From assembly GCF_009727055.1 (NCBI RefSeq), contig NC_052357.1:88683579-88747578 (forward strand): 64,000 nucleotides of DNA, written 5' to 3'. A program made the translations under genes and the position numbers. Below, piece after piece: positions 10,196 to 21,150 of this stretch. The notes under the pieces were generated by a model. The model was not told the DNA's origin, searched no databases, and saw nothing but the letters and a program-made list of their open reading frames with translations. The stretch's first letter is position 1. Each line of letters starts with the position of its first letter. The DNA is from Benincasa hispida. Its lineage: Eukaryota; Streptophyta; Magnoliopsida; Cucurbitales; Cucurbitaceae.

Positions 10196-11260
10196 AAAAT
10201 CACGATAGCAACGAACAATCTGTGGCTCGAAGCTCCAACGGTACGTGAATAGCTGACTAAACTCTTTAGCCACAAGATCCACCATTCGTTAACTGTCAGG
10301 CATTCCACTAAAGACTAACAATTGAACTCTTCTTACCATAAATATATTTCTGTGTCCATCAGATATAACCAATCATGAGTACGATGACCCTTCACAGATG
10401 CTCGTAAGTACAGCTGAGCCAATTTACCGTTTTACCTCTGTAGTTACATCTCACTTCTTAAGTACCACTGATTCCTCTAATGAACAATACAACATAGTCC
10501 AATTATGTGTGAACACCTCTCGGGCCAGGAGAAGGTGTATGGTGCCACATCGTTGAAGCCCCAAAATCAGCCCTTAAGGAAGCCATCTATCTACTTACCC
10601 CTACTTCGAGGAAAGAGTGAATTCCATCTTGTGCAACTGAGTTCCCAGCTCCCAAATCAGATGAATCCCCAAAATGGTAGGTTTAAATTGGCGACTTGGC
10701 CACTCGCACCCATACAAATCAAAGAACCACCCTCAATGGCAGGAGTTCCCAACTCACTCAGCATTGAGGTCATGTTACCTATGGTCATCCTAGTGAAGTG
10801 AAGTCTCTGTCATGAACGGTGTTATATAAACGAAACATTAACACTTCGTGGTCAGGTCTTATACAAACTCTTTATATAGGACGCCCCTGCTCGCATGTCC
10901 CCAACACGAATGATCAGGATCAGACCATCTGTGACAAGTCATAACACTTGTGACCATTCCACAAAGCGGGTCGCATCCGTAGCGTTACCAGGATAAGGTT
11001 TCCCTCCTATATCCATATACTACAGACCATTTTGGTTATCACTGAAAACATGATCCACTTGTATACCACCACATACATGCTTGAGTCACATACAGATAAC
11101 CATGGATTTTATGTTTATTGGTTTGTAGTAAAACAAATAAAACAAGTAACTGAGCAAAAATACAAGATGTGAAGTAAATATCATATATTAACAACATAAG
11201 CGTTCGTACAAACTGTTTACAAACTACAAGACATGAGACTTTAGGGCATCAACCCCAACA
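10196..11260 (-). repeat. Copia LTR fragment, reversed
   Basis: On - it starts TGTTGGGGTTGATGCCC (end at 11260 on +) and shows blocks shared by all copia LTRs here: GACATACAAGTGGATCA-like, GATAAGG, GAGCAGGGGCGTCC and TCATTAGAGGAATC. On + its left edge near 10196 joins the Athila LTR, and the inner half of the LTR is missing. What follows 11260 is not the reversed PPT seen beside other minus LTRs, so this is a truncated solo LTR or broken junction, not the 5' LTR of element A. Confidence 0.7.
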
Positions 11261-12449
11261 ATAAATACCCAGTCTAGCTTAGCAATGTGAATGGTTTTAG
11301 TTGTTTCTTTCTTTATAAGACTTATAATTAAAGAAATTAGAACTAAAATAAAAAAGAAAGACATGCATGCAAACTTAGGCTTAAATCATGTTTTACAAGA
11401 GTTTTAAAATTTGATTGAGATAGACCTAAGATCACAGTTCTAATGAGATTAGAAACCTAAACTTAATCTTTTAATCAGTTTAATAGGATTAAATTGACTA
11501 ATAAAAGACTAAATATTTACCAAATCTATCTATAAGGAACCTTTTGTCTAAGGTGGGTTTTGTCTAGGCTGGGGTATTTAAGCTGACGGAAACGGAACAC
11601 CCCTACCTGAGAACCTACCTAGAAAGGTGAATTAGATAGATTTGCTGCATGCATGCAAATTTGATGATAGGCTGTTAAACTGTTTATTATGACTTGAATC
11701 GAACTTATTTTATTATCAAAAGTAAGAGTTGTTTTTTAGCAAATTAAACTCATACTTAGATAAAATCAGTAGCCAGATTATCTAAGTTAATGAAAACCTA
11801 GGTAAAACATTCAGTGGGAGGTACTTGGGGTATACGATACTTCACTTAAACCTCTACACGTTTCTTCCTAAAAGTTCACATCGTGAGATCTATCATCGGT
11901 CTCGTAGCACCCTGGGAGTGTCCCTCTAAAGGATGCTATTTGGATAGGTCAATACCAAGGTGAATGGAGAGAATTTCATAATAAGTGGGAGTGGGACATG
12001 TGACAACATATCCCACGGTCTCTCTCATTAGGTTGGATAACGTTTTGTGATCGTCTCGAGGCACCTTGGGAGTGTCCCTCTAAAGGATGACAGTACTTGC
12101 ACAACTCTTTATCTGATCTCCTAAAAAGGATAAGGTTGCTTTAGTCTGTTGCCTTAATATGCTTTTTCCCTACAGTGGGCGCATTGGAGCAGGACTCTAG
12201 GGCCTAAAATGAGGGGTTACACTTACGAGGAATTGTTAAGGTTGTTAACAAATTATGGACCAAACAATGGTGACCGTTAGAGTCAGTTACAAGAGTTGTT
12301 TCTGTCTAATGGTTGAGGATGTCTCATCCCAGTGAAGGGGCACTTGATCACCCCAATGGTGACTTTTGTCCTGCCTCACTGGGGCTTCATTGCAAAATAG
12401 GTGTCACTTATCTTAGGGTACAATAGAACTATTTTGCTAAAACCTCAAA
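11261..12449 (+). other. Untranslated leader of copia A
   Basis: No coding signal is seen. It is alignable by eye to the leader of copia N (30231-31219) and, reversed, to part of the copia O leader (55031-57280). It holds a hairpin at 11571-11603. Two copies of a block containing GGGAGTGTCCCTCTAAAGGA lie about 150 bases apart (near 11913 and 12067). Confidence 0.65.
11571..11603 (+). other. Conserved leader hairpin, copy in copia A
   Basis: GGGGTATT (11571-11578) faces AACACCCC (11596-11603) with 7 of 8 pairs around a loop TAAGCTGACGGAAACGG. The same structure occurs at 30420-30458 and, on -, at 55657-55692. Confidence 0.65.
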
Positions 12450-13145
12450 TTGGTGTTAAAAGTGGAAATGCAAATAGACTTATTAAGTTTGTTCTTGTTT
12501 TTAGCAACTTTAAATGACAAATTGATTGGCGATAACTACGTTAGTTGGAAAAACATGATAAACACAATACATATAATCGATGACCTTCGGTTCATCCTTA
12601 CGGAGGAGTGTCCTCATATTCTAACTCAAATCGCCACTCAAAATGTTCAAGAGGTCTATGAGAAATGAACATAGACGAACAAGAAGCCCCAGCTTACATC
12701 TTGGCCAACCTGAACGACATCTTGGCCAAGAAGCATAAGCCCATGGTCTCTGCTTGTGAGATCATGAAGTCCATGAAGGGAATGTTCGGACAACCGTCCG
12801 GGCAGCTCAAGCATGAAGCTTTAAAGTTCATCTTCAACTCGAAAATAAAGGAGGGTACATCTGTTCGAGAATATGTTTTGAACATGATGGTCCACTTTAA
12901 TGTGGCGAAGATGAACGGGGCTCCCATTGATGAAGGCAACCAGGTTAGCATTATTCTGGAGACGTTACCAGAAAGCTTTCGGCACTTCATAAGCAACGCT
13001 GTTCTAAACAGGGTTGTTTACACCCTTACAACTCTCCTCAACGAGTTGTAGACATTCCAATCCTTTCTGAAAAGCAAGGATAAGAAGGTTGGTGAGGAAA
13101 ATGTTGCTTCATCATCTAAAAGTTCCTCAAAGGTTCAACCTCATG

Positions 13146-13367
13146 AACTAAATCTGCATCTTTTTCTTCTGGCACTAAGAAGTGAAAGAAGAAGAAGGGT
13201 AGTAAGGGGAAGGGGAAAGTGCCTGTTAACCTACAACCTGTCTCTTATACACATCTAGATGTGTATAAGAGACAGAACTAAATCTGCATCTTTTTCTTCT
13301 GGCACTAAGAAGTGAAAGAAGAAGAAGGGTAGTAAGGGGAAGGGGAAAGTGCCTGTTAACCTACAAC
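13146..13367 (+). repeat. Artefactual direct duplication flanking a library adapter
   Basis: Bases 13146-13237 are repeated at 13276-13367 at an offset of 130, with the 38-bp adapter between them. Both copies are the same Lys/Ser-rich gag linker. The extra 130 bases are not a multiple of three, so the artefact alone shifts frame. Confidence 0.9.
13238..13275. other. Tn5 mosaic-end junction adapter (sequencing artefact)
   Basis: A 38-bp perfect palindrome made of two 19-bp Tn5 mosaic ends (CTGTCTCTTATACACATCT and its complement) head to head. This is the known Nextera mate-pair circularisation junction. It also appears at 49858 and 50299. It should have been trimmed before assembly. Confidence 0.97.
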
Positions 13368-13477
13368 CTACCACTCCTCGGGGTAGGCGACCATCACCAG
13401 TTGAAAAGGAAAAATGTTTCCACTACAACCAGGATGGGAACTGGAAGCAGAACTGCACACGTTGGTTGAAGGAGAAG

Positions 13478-13975
13478 AAGAAGGCCAACGCCAATCAAAG
13501 TAATTATGATTTAATGGTTTTGGAGACTTGTTTATTGGAGAATGATGATTCTGTTTGGATTATAGACTTTGGGGCCACTAACCGTGTTTGTTCTTCTTTT
13601 CAGCGGATTAAATCCTAGCAGCAGCTTTAGACTTGTGAGATGACGATACGAGTTGGCACCGGGCACGTCGTCTCAACTGTGGCAGTGGGGTACCTCCGGT
13701 TGACTTTACATAATAGATTTATCATTTTGAATGATGTGTTCCCGAGTTAAAGAGGAACTTGATTTTTGTAAAGTCCTTGCTTGAATGTAAATACACTTTC
13801 AAATTTTCAGTTAATAAAGTATTTATTCTGAAAGATGGTGTTGAGATATGTTCAGCTAATTTGGAAAATAATTTGTATATGTAAGGTCGTTAACAACAAA
13901 TTCCCTCCATAACATAGAGATGTTTAAAACTGCCGTAACTTAAAACAAACGACTAAAAGTTTTTCCTAAAGAAAA
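13478..13975 (+). pseudogene. Copia protease remnant, element A
   Basis: WIIDFGATNRVCSSF contains the catalytic triplet in the form D-F-G-A-T (Asp codon at 13565). The rest of the domain, VGTGHVVSTVAVGYLRL and the LNDVF block, can be followed across several stops and frame changes to about 13850, then a GAG-pre-integrase stretch begins. Decayed. Confidence 0.75.
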
Positions 13976-14604
13976 TGCCCAACTTTGACACCTTTGATTA
14001 GGGCACATCAATCTCAATAGGATTGAGAGGTTGGTGAAGAATTGACTTCTAAACGAGTTAGAAGAAAATTATTTGCATGTGTGCGAGTCATACCTTAAAG
14101 GCAAGATGACTAAAAGACTTTTTACTGGAAAAGGTTATCGAGCCAAAGAGCCTCTAGAATTAGTGCATTCAGACCTTTGTGGTCCGATGAATGTGCGAGT
14201 CAGGGGAGGCTACGAGTATTTTATCACTTTTACTTATGATTATTCGAGGCATGGTTATGTTTATTTAATGTAACATAAGTCGAAATCCTTTGAAAAGTTC
14301 AAAAAGTTCAAGGCTGAAGTTGAAAACGCATTAGATAAGTAGATTAAAACACTTCGATCTAATTGGTGTGGAGAGTTTTTGGATTCTAAATTCCAGAACT
14401 ATTTGATAGAACATGGAACCATTTCCCAACTCTCAGCACCTGGTACACCTCAGCAGAATGGTGTATCGGAAAGGAGAAACAAAAGCTTGTTGGACATGGT
14501 TTGATCATTAATGAGTTACGCTTCCTTACGTACTCGTTTTGGGGTTTTGCAGTAGAGACTGCAACTTATATCCTCAACTATGTTCCTTCCAAGAGTGTTG
14601 CCCG
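13976..14604 (+). pseudogene. Copia integrase remnant, 5' part (element A)
   Basis: The HHCC region reads through GHINLNRIERLVK near 14007 to VCESYLKGKMTK (14073 on), then HSDLCGPMNV gives the first catalytic Asp. The second is lost: the usual LRSDRGGE reads LRSNWCGE, Asp to Asn at 14361-14363. NGVSERRN keeps the catalytic Glu (GAA near 14468). The reading frame ends at 14604, where a solo LTR is inserted, and continues at 16446. Confidence 0.85.
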
Positions 14605-16445
14605 TGTTGGGTTTTATGTCCTAAAACTCGTGGTTTGTAAACAATAGAACTAATTTTGAAAATTCAATGGGTTGTTATTGAATATATTGTTTTTTTAGAA
14701 ATCCAATAAACCGAAGTCCCTTGACTATTGCATAAGTACTTGAACTTTATGCGGAGACATACAAGTGGATCAGGTTCGAGTAAATAGTCAAAATGATCTA
14801 TAGTATATGAATAAGGTTAGGTGCCTTATTCTGGTAACACTATTGGATGTGGCCTACTCTATAGTTGTTACAAAGAGTTGTAAAGTGCTACAAACGAAGT
14901 GATCCTAATTCGTTCATGTTAGAACATGAAGAGTGGGGGTGTCCTATGCAAATGAGTTTTGTGCAAGATCGAACCATGAAACCAGTCACTTTTACTTTAT
15001 AACGTTGTTTACGGTTTAAGACTGACCATTTCAAAGCGATGACCTAGGTAACTTGACCTTAATCCTGAGCTAACTATGAACTCCTGTTTACTTGGGATTA
15101 TCCTTTGATCTGCAAACAGTGTAAGTAGACCAACTGTCTCTGCTCAATAAGCTTCTCATTTTAGGGATAAGATCGGATAAATAGCTGGGGATATAGGGTG
15201 CAAGACGGAATTCACTCATACCCGATTAAGGTTAGTAGAGAGGTTATTCCCTTCAAGTACTAGTTCTAGGTCTTGAACAAGAGGTCTCACCCTCTCATTG
15301 GCCTAAGAGGAATTTGATTTGCTGATTGGATCACAAATCAATTGTTCATTAGGAGATCAGTAGGACATAAGGAACAAGAAGTAATTTTGGGGGTAAAACA
15401 GAGATTCGACCCAGCCATTATTACGAACAACCTGTGAAGGGTTAACTTACTAATCATGGTTATATCGAGTGGACATAATATATCTACAATGAGAGGAGTT
15501 CAGCTATGGCATTTAGTGGAATCACCCATTAGTTAACAAATGGGGGTTAGATCGGTCTAATGAGTTTAGCCGATTAATCTCGGATCGTAGGAGCCCATGA
15601 TCTGTAGGTTCGCGAGGTCCCTCTACTAGCTCATAAATGGATTAGTTCTAGAGTAGCGTGATAAGTTAATTTGAAGTGTTCAAATTAGAATTAAATGAAA
15701 TTGGAGAATTAATATTTAAATATGATTTAAATATTTGAAGATGGAATTGTGTAAAATTAATTTAATATTTGATATTAAATTAATTAGAATTGTTTAAATT
15801 GTTTAAATAATTATTTATTAATTTTATTAAGAAAATTAATTTATGAAATTAATTTTGCAAAATTAACAATATTTTTAATTTTATTAAAAGAATTGATTTA
15901 TGAAATCAATATTTGAAAAAGAAGAAAAAGAAGAAAAATCACAAAGTTGGAAAATTGGCATTTTCCATTCTCTTCATAAAGTAGCTCACTAACAACCAAC
16001 TTCAAGCTTCATTAAACTCCAAGCATGAGCTACATCTCATGCAGCAAATCTCTTTGCATGAAAGTCTGTAATATATTGAAGAGATTGGAGTGTTTTGAAG
16101 TAAATGCAACCGATCAATTTTTTCTGAAAATTTTGAGAGAAGAAGGGTGTTCTTCACGTTGGGTTGTTGTTGTGAACATTCTCTGAATTCCCACAATTCA
16201 TACTTATTTTGAGTCCCACTACTCAATCTAGAGCACCAAGAGATAGTAGGGAAGAACTTGGGGTGGTCTACAACAAGATTCAGAGGTGATTAACAGCTGG
16301 TTTCAGGCTTAGAGGAAATTCTTCAAAGGTATGTCTTGAAACCCATTTATTTTTGCTGAAGCATGCTTTCTTTTCTGCCAAAATTAATGAATTAGAGTGT
16401 TTATGGATCATTGTCACTTTCGTTGCACAATGGTATATTCCAACA
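14605..16445 (+). repeat. Copia solo LTR inserted in element A integrase
   Basis: It starts TGTTGGGTTTTATG and ends ATATTCCAACA, with 6-bp terminal inverted repeats (TGTTGG/CCAACA) and a length of 1841 bp. The integrase reading SKSV is cut at its left edge and resumes with the LWNGYKASLCHF-like region at its right edge. The flanking five bases are GCCCG and GCCAT, so the target duplication is imperfect or eroded. Inside are the usual copia LTR blocks (GGAGACATACAAGTGGATCA near 14753), an AT-rich core (15700-15900) and a splice-donor-like CAAAGGTATGT at 16325. Confidence 0.88.
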
Positions 16446-16860
16446 GCCATAACACCTTTAGAGTTGTGGAACGGGTATAAAGCTAGTTTGTGTCACTTCC
16501 GCATCTAGGGTTGCCCAGCACATGTGCTTGAGCCTAATCCTAAGAAATTGGAACCACGTTCGAGGTTGTGCCTATTTGTAGGCTACCTCAAAGGAACACA
16601 AGGGGGTTACTTTTATGATCCTAAGGAAAACAAGGTGTTTGTATCAACAAATGCTACCTTCCTTGAGGAGGATCATATAAGGGAGCACAGTCCAAGAAGT
16701 AAAATCGTGTTACGTGAGCTTTCCAACAAAACTACTGAAACTTCAACAAAAGTTATTGAAGAGTTTGCTACATCAACAAGAGTTGTATGGAAGTTCATCT
16801 AAAAGGTCAAATTCACCTCAAAAGTTGAGGGAACCTCGACGTAGTAGAAGGGTTGCGAAC
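16446..16860 (+). pseudogene. Copia integrase C-terminus and linker (element A)
   Basis: The region LEPNPKKLEPRSRLCLFVGYLKG, then GGYFYDPKENKVFVSTNATFLEEDHI, is the conserved C-terminal integrase block of copia. A linker with two STRVV-like repeats follows. A stop at 16801-16803 and frame changes separate it from RT. Confidence 0.85.
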
Positions 16861-17110
16861 CTACCTGTTTGCTATATGGGTTTAACTTAAATCCTGGCTA
16901 TGGTAGTCGATGGCGAGGTTGAGGATCTATTGTCTTACAAGAAGGCAATGGAGGATGTTGACAGAAATGAATGGGTCAAAGCCATGGATCTTGAGATGGA
17001 GTCTATGTACTTGAATTCAGTATGGGATCTTGTAGATCAACCTGATGGAGTTAAACCTATAGGTTGTAAATGGATCTACAAGAGGAAACAGGGTGTTGAT
17101 TGTACTTGTA
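16861..17110 (+). pseudogene. Copia RT N-terminus, truncated (element A)
   Basis: SYKKAMEDVDRNEWVKAMDLEMESMYLNSVW...GCKWIYKRK is the first part of the copia RVT_2 reverse transcriptase. Similarity ends at about 17100, where sequence joins an ACAAGTGGGAGAT tract and the 3' LTR. The palm with YVDD and all of RNase H are deleted. Confidence 0.85.
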
Positions 17111-17143
17111 ACAACCCCACTAGCTTTAGGACAAGTGGGAGAT

Positions 17144-17930
17144 TGTTGGGGTTGATGCCCTAAATCTCGTAAGGTCCTGTAGTTTATAAACACATGATTG
17201 AACAAACATTTGGTGATTTATAATATGAGATCTTCTATTCACATTAGTCTATGAAATGTGAGATATTTTAGTTTCATTAACCACAAACCAATAAACTAAG
17301 ATCCCTGGTTATCATTGTAACTTTAGCATGTATGTGGAGACATACAAGTGGATCATGCTTTAAGTGATAACCTAAATGGCCTGTAGTATATGGATAAAGG
17401 AGGGAAACCTTATCCTAGTAACGCTACGAGTGTGACCCACTTTGTAGATGTTACAAGTGTTGTATAGTGCTACAAATGGTTTTATCCTAACCATTCATGT
17501 ATTAAACATGCGAGCGGGGATGCTCTATACACGATTGTTCAGTTCCTCCTTCCCTCTACCAAATCCATATAGAGCCCACACCTCTTGAATTCTCACACCG
17601 AGAATACTAAGGTAGCCTCGTGGTAGTGTCAAGTTGTTGTTCGAGGGTCAAGGGTCGAGTGTTACTCGATTGTGTTCGAGATTCACCCGTTCGTGTTGTT
17701 TGGTGTGTTGTTCGCATTGCGTTCGTGTTGTTGGACGCTTTACTATTGGATCGAGGAAATACAAGAAGAAAAGTTCTTCAAAGGTATGTTCACTCGATCT
17801 CTTAGTGTTAATTTTATGAAGCATGTTGTAATTTAGATGTTATGCATAACTGTGGCTGTTTGATTGTAAATGTGTATGTTCTTTCACAATGGGGTTTGGA
17901 ACGATCTGCTTCCGCTCATTGGTTCTCTAG
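17144..17930 (+). repeat. 3' LTR of copia A, internally deleted
   Basis: ACAAGTGGGAGAT (17131-17143) is the PPT seen in all forward copia elements here, and TGTTGGGGTTGATGCCC starts at 17144. The 5' half (ACATACAAGTGGATCATGC, CTTATCCTAGTAACGCTAC) is followed directly by the 3' end with CTTCAAAGGTATGT near 17777; the AT-rich middle is missing. The exact 3' end near 17930 is uncertain. Confidence 0.7.
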
Positions 17931-18950
17931 TTTTAAAGTTCCTTCATTTGAATCATATTCAAATATTTAATTCATCTCAAAATAAACTTTATGTTATAAA
18001 TTATCGAATACATTATATTAGTTATATCACATATAATTAATTTAATTATATTATATTATATATAATTAATTTTCTCAATTAATTTTAGAACTATCAATGA
18101 TAGACGTTGCTAGACATTGATAGACTTCTATCAGTGTCTATCAGTGATATTGATAGACACTAATAGAAGTTTATTAGTGTCTATACTTCTATTAGTGTCT
18201 ATCAGCGTCTATCATTGATAGCTCTAAAATATTGTTATATCTTGTAAATATTTTGGTTTATTTTTCTATATTTAAAAACAACCCTTAATTATATGATAAT
18301 TATCCTTTTTCTTTAATAATCGATTTAAGTGGGAGGTTATTGGAAGTTTTATGGTAACTGTGAGATAAAAGGAAAATTGTTTTCCAAATTCAAAAGGTTG
18401 ATGTATTCATTCGGATTGATCTCCCAGAAAAGCTATTGAGTAAAAGCGTTTTACTAAACGATAGCATAGAGAGACTACATGATCGAGTTTTGAGTTTACT
18501 ATACGATAGTTACTCAATTACTCGGTACTACACGATCGAGTAGCAAAGTCTATACGATAGGCTTCGTCCTACTAAACAGTATCTAGTCTATACAATAGAC
18601 TTCATCATCTACCACTTACTCGATCGTCTACCTCCTTCATTCCTCTATCCAAAGTCACACAGAGCCCACAACTCATGGATTCTCACACTAAGAATATCAA
18701 GGTAACTCTTGTGGTGGTGTTCTAGTTCCATTCGAGTTTCGAAGATCGAGTTGAACTCGATTGTGATCGAGGTTTTTCTAGACATTCATAGAGATCATGT
18801 TCTGATCGTTGTGTACGAGTTCATACTGTTGAACGAGTTGTTGAACGATCAAGGGATACTTGAAGAAAGGTTCTTCAAAGGTTTTCATACTCTATCCCTT
18901 TTCTATTCATTCTTTTAAGGAAGCAATATGTAATTTATTGTTTTTTTTTT
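17931..18950 (+). repeat. Copia LTR 3' part, truncated at both ends
   Basis: It has an AT-rich core, then an ACGATAG-rich stretch (18440-18640), then AGAGCCCACAACTC and GGTTCTTCAAAGG near 18868, the same order as the 3' half of other copia LTRs in the window. It passes straight into the protease end of copia B after a T-run (18942-18955), so the LTR/internal junction and leader have been deleted. Confidence 0.6.
18083..18229. repeat. 147-bp foldback built of GATAGACAC-type words
   Basis: The 24-base arm 18083-18106 is the inverse of 18206-18229 with one mismatch. The interior repeats TGATAGACACTAATAGAAG-like words in both orientations. There is no clear target duplication at its edges. It could be a MITE or simply a hairpin in the LTR. 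Confidence 0.65.
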
Positions 18951-18961
18951 TTTATAAGAAA

Positions 18962-20200
18962 CGCTACTGGATAATGTTTATATTGTTCCTCATATCAAGA
19001 GGAACTTAATTTCAGTTTCTTGTCTGATTGAACAAGGTTATTTCATCTTCTATTCTGAGAATAAAGTGTTTATTTTTAAGAATGGTATGGAGATTGATTT
19101 TGGTTCAATGGAAAATAACTTGTATATACTAAGGCCGTTAATCATAAAAGCCTTGTTTAATACTGAAATGTTCAAAACAACGATAACTGCAAAAAGACCA
19201 AGGGTTTATTCTATGGAAAATGCCCATCTTTGGCATCTAAGATTAGGTCACATTAGTCTCAATAGGATTAAAAAGGTGAAATGTGGACTTCTAAATGGTT
19301 TAGAAGAAAACTCTTTTTCAGTATGTGAATTTTTCCTTGAAGGCAAGATGACCAAACGACCTTTTATTGGAAAATGTTATAGAGCCAAGGAAACCTTGGT
19401 GCTTATACATTCAGACCTCTGTGGTCCGATGAGTGTTAGAGAACAAGGTGTGTATGAATATTTCATCTCTTTCATAGAAGATTATTCAAGATATGGGTAT
19501 CTATACCTAATGCAACATAAGTCTGATGCTCTTGAAAAGTTCAAGGAGTATAAGGCTGAAGTTGAAAACTTATTAGGTAAGAAGGTAAAAACATTACGAT
19601 TTGTTTGTGGTGGAGAGTTTATGGACTTAGAATTCCACAACTATATGATATACCATGGAATCACGTCCAACTCTTAGCCCCAGGTACACCTCAGTAGAAT
19701 GGTGTATCAGAAAGAAGAAACAGAACCTTGTTAGACATGGTTCGGTCTATGATGAGTTATGCTCATCTTCCAGACTCGTTTTGGGGATTTGTAGTGGAGA
19801 CTGCAGTTCATAATTTGAACAATGTTCCCTCAAAGAGTGTTTCCGAAATAATTTTGAGTTATGGAGAGGTTGTAAAGGTAGTTTATGCCACTTCAGGATT
19901 TGGGGATGACCGGTCCAAGTGCTTATGGTTAACCCTAAAAAGTTGGAACCTTGTTCGAAAGTTTTCCTATTTGTAGGTTACCCCAAAGAAATGAGGGGTG
20001 GATACTTCTATGATCCAAGTGAGAACAAGGTGTTTGTGTCAAAAAATGCTATCTTCTTGGAAGAAGACCACATAAGGGATCATAAACCATGAAGTAAGCT
20101 TGTTTTGAATGAGATTTCTAATGAGACTACTGAGAGTTCAACAAGAGTTGTTGAATAGACTGATAAATCAACAAGAGTTGTTGACGTCGGTTCATCTAGT
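18962..20200 (+). pseudogene. Copia protease end and integrase remnant (element B)
   Basis: The start, VPHIKRNLISVSCLIEQG, is the protease end. The open stretch 19066-19677 holds HLWHLRLGHISLNRIKK and SVCEFFLEGKM (the second zinc-binding Cys is Phe), then HSDLCGPMSV with the first catalytic Asp. The second catalytic Asp is lost (LRFVCGGE, Val codon 19603-19605). A stop ends this frame at 19675-19677; NGVSERRNRTLL and SFWGFVVETAV continue to 19976, then VGYPKEMRGGYFYDPSENKV in another frame. An STRVV-type linker lies at 20130-20190. Confidence 0.88.
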
Positions 20201-20215
20201 CAACCATCTCAAGAG

Positions 20216-21150
20216 TTGAGACTGCCTCAACATAGTGAGAGGGTTGCAAACCCACCGAAATGCTACATGGGTTTGACTGAAGCCGAAAGCATCATATCTG
20301 ATGATGGGATTGAGGATGCATTGTCTTATAAGCAAGCAATGGAGGATATTGACAAAGATGAGTGGATTAAAGCCATGAATCTGAAAATGAAGTCTATATA
20401 CCTCAATTTCGTCTGGGAAATTGTGGATCAACTTGATGGGGTAAAACCTATAGGTTGTAAGTGGATCTACAAGAGAAAAAGAGGTGTAGATGGAAAGGTG
20501 CAGACCTTTAAGGCTAGACTTCTGATAAAGAGTTATACCCAGGTTGAGGGAGTGGACTATGAAGAAACTTTCTCACCTGTTGTCATGTTGAAGTTTATCA
20601 GGATTCTCCTGTCCATAGCCACATTTTTATGATTATGAGATATGGCAAATGGACATCAAGACTGCCTTTTTGAATGGTAATCTTGAGGAGATCTTCTACA
20701 TGGCTCAACCAGAAGGGTTCAATGATACAGATCAAGAGCAAAAGGTTTGCAAGCTTAATAGGTCAATTTATGGACTGAAACAAGCAGCTAGATCTTGGAA
20801 CATTAGATTTGATAGTGCGATCAAATCATTTGGCTTTGATTAGAATGTTGATGAGCCTTTTGTTTGCAAGAAAATCATCAACTCAGTAGCTTTCTTTGTG
20901 TTGTATGTGGATGATATCCTACTCATTGAGAATGTGCAGGTTTTCTGACTGACATTAAGAATTGACTAGCCGCCCAAATTCAAATAAAAGATTTGGGAAA
21001 GGTGCAGTTTGTTCTAGGGATCTAGATCTTAAGGGATCGTAAGAACAAAAGGTTGGTCTTGTCTCAAGCATCGTATATTGACAAGATGTTGATCAGGAAC
21101 TCGATGTAGAATTCCAAGAGGGGTTTATTACTTTTCAGCCATGGAATTGT
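20216..21150 (+). pseudogene. Copia reverse transcriptase remnant (element B)
   Basis: RVT_2 begins with SYKQAMEDIDKDEWIKAM, GCKWIYKRKRG and YEETFSPVVMLKFIRILL (20216-20632). After a one-base shift it continues with MDIKTAFLNGNLEE, MAQPEGF and SIYGLKQAARSWNIRF (20649-20843). A stop in FGFD-stop-NVDEP precedes the intact catalytic box YVDD at 20903-20914. Another shift and stops follow. Confidence 0.9.

Larger units (their letters stand above)
12450..13477 (+). pseudogene. Copia gag remnant (UBN2-type) with broken zinc knuckle
   Basis: The N-terminal block LIGDNYVSWKNMINTI...DDLRFILTEECP is followed by a stop and frame change near 12666, then ILANLNDILAKKH, SMKGMFGQPSGQ and VREYVLNMMVHFNVAKMNG (12665-13051), the UBN2-like capsid region of plant copia Gag. 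A stop at 13049-13051 precedes a Lys-rich linker that holds the adapter artefact. The zinc knuckle at 13415-13456 reads CFHYNQDGNWKQNC: the second Cys is Tyr and the His is Asn compared with the usual CX2CX4HX4C, so zinc binding is lost. The true start is not clear. Confidence 0.85.
11261..17930 (+). mobile_element. Copia element A, interrupted and internally deleted
   Basis: It has the order leader, gag (12450 on), protease, integrase, start of RT, PPT and 3' LTR, i.e. integrase before RT, which defines Ty1/copia. A solo LTR splits the integrase at 14605-16445. RT stops after about 70 residues, and sequence jumps at about 17100 to the PPT and 3' LTR, so most of RT and all of RNase H are deleted. 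No 5' LTR in the right orientation is visible. The gag type and LTR style suggest the Tork/Angela side of copia; that is a tentative call. Confidence 0.75.

Noticed and set aside
10505..10801. 98-residue open frame on +
   Set aside because: It lies in a reversed copia LTR; the same LTR region in other copies has no such frame.
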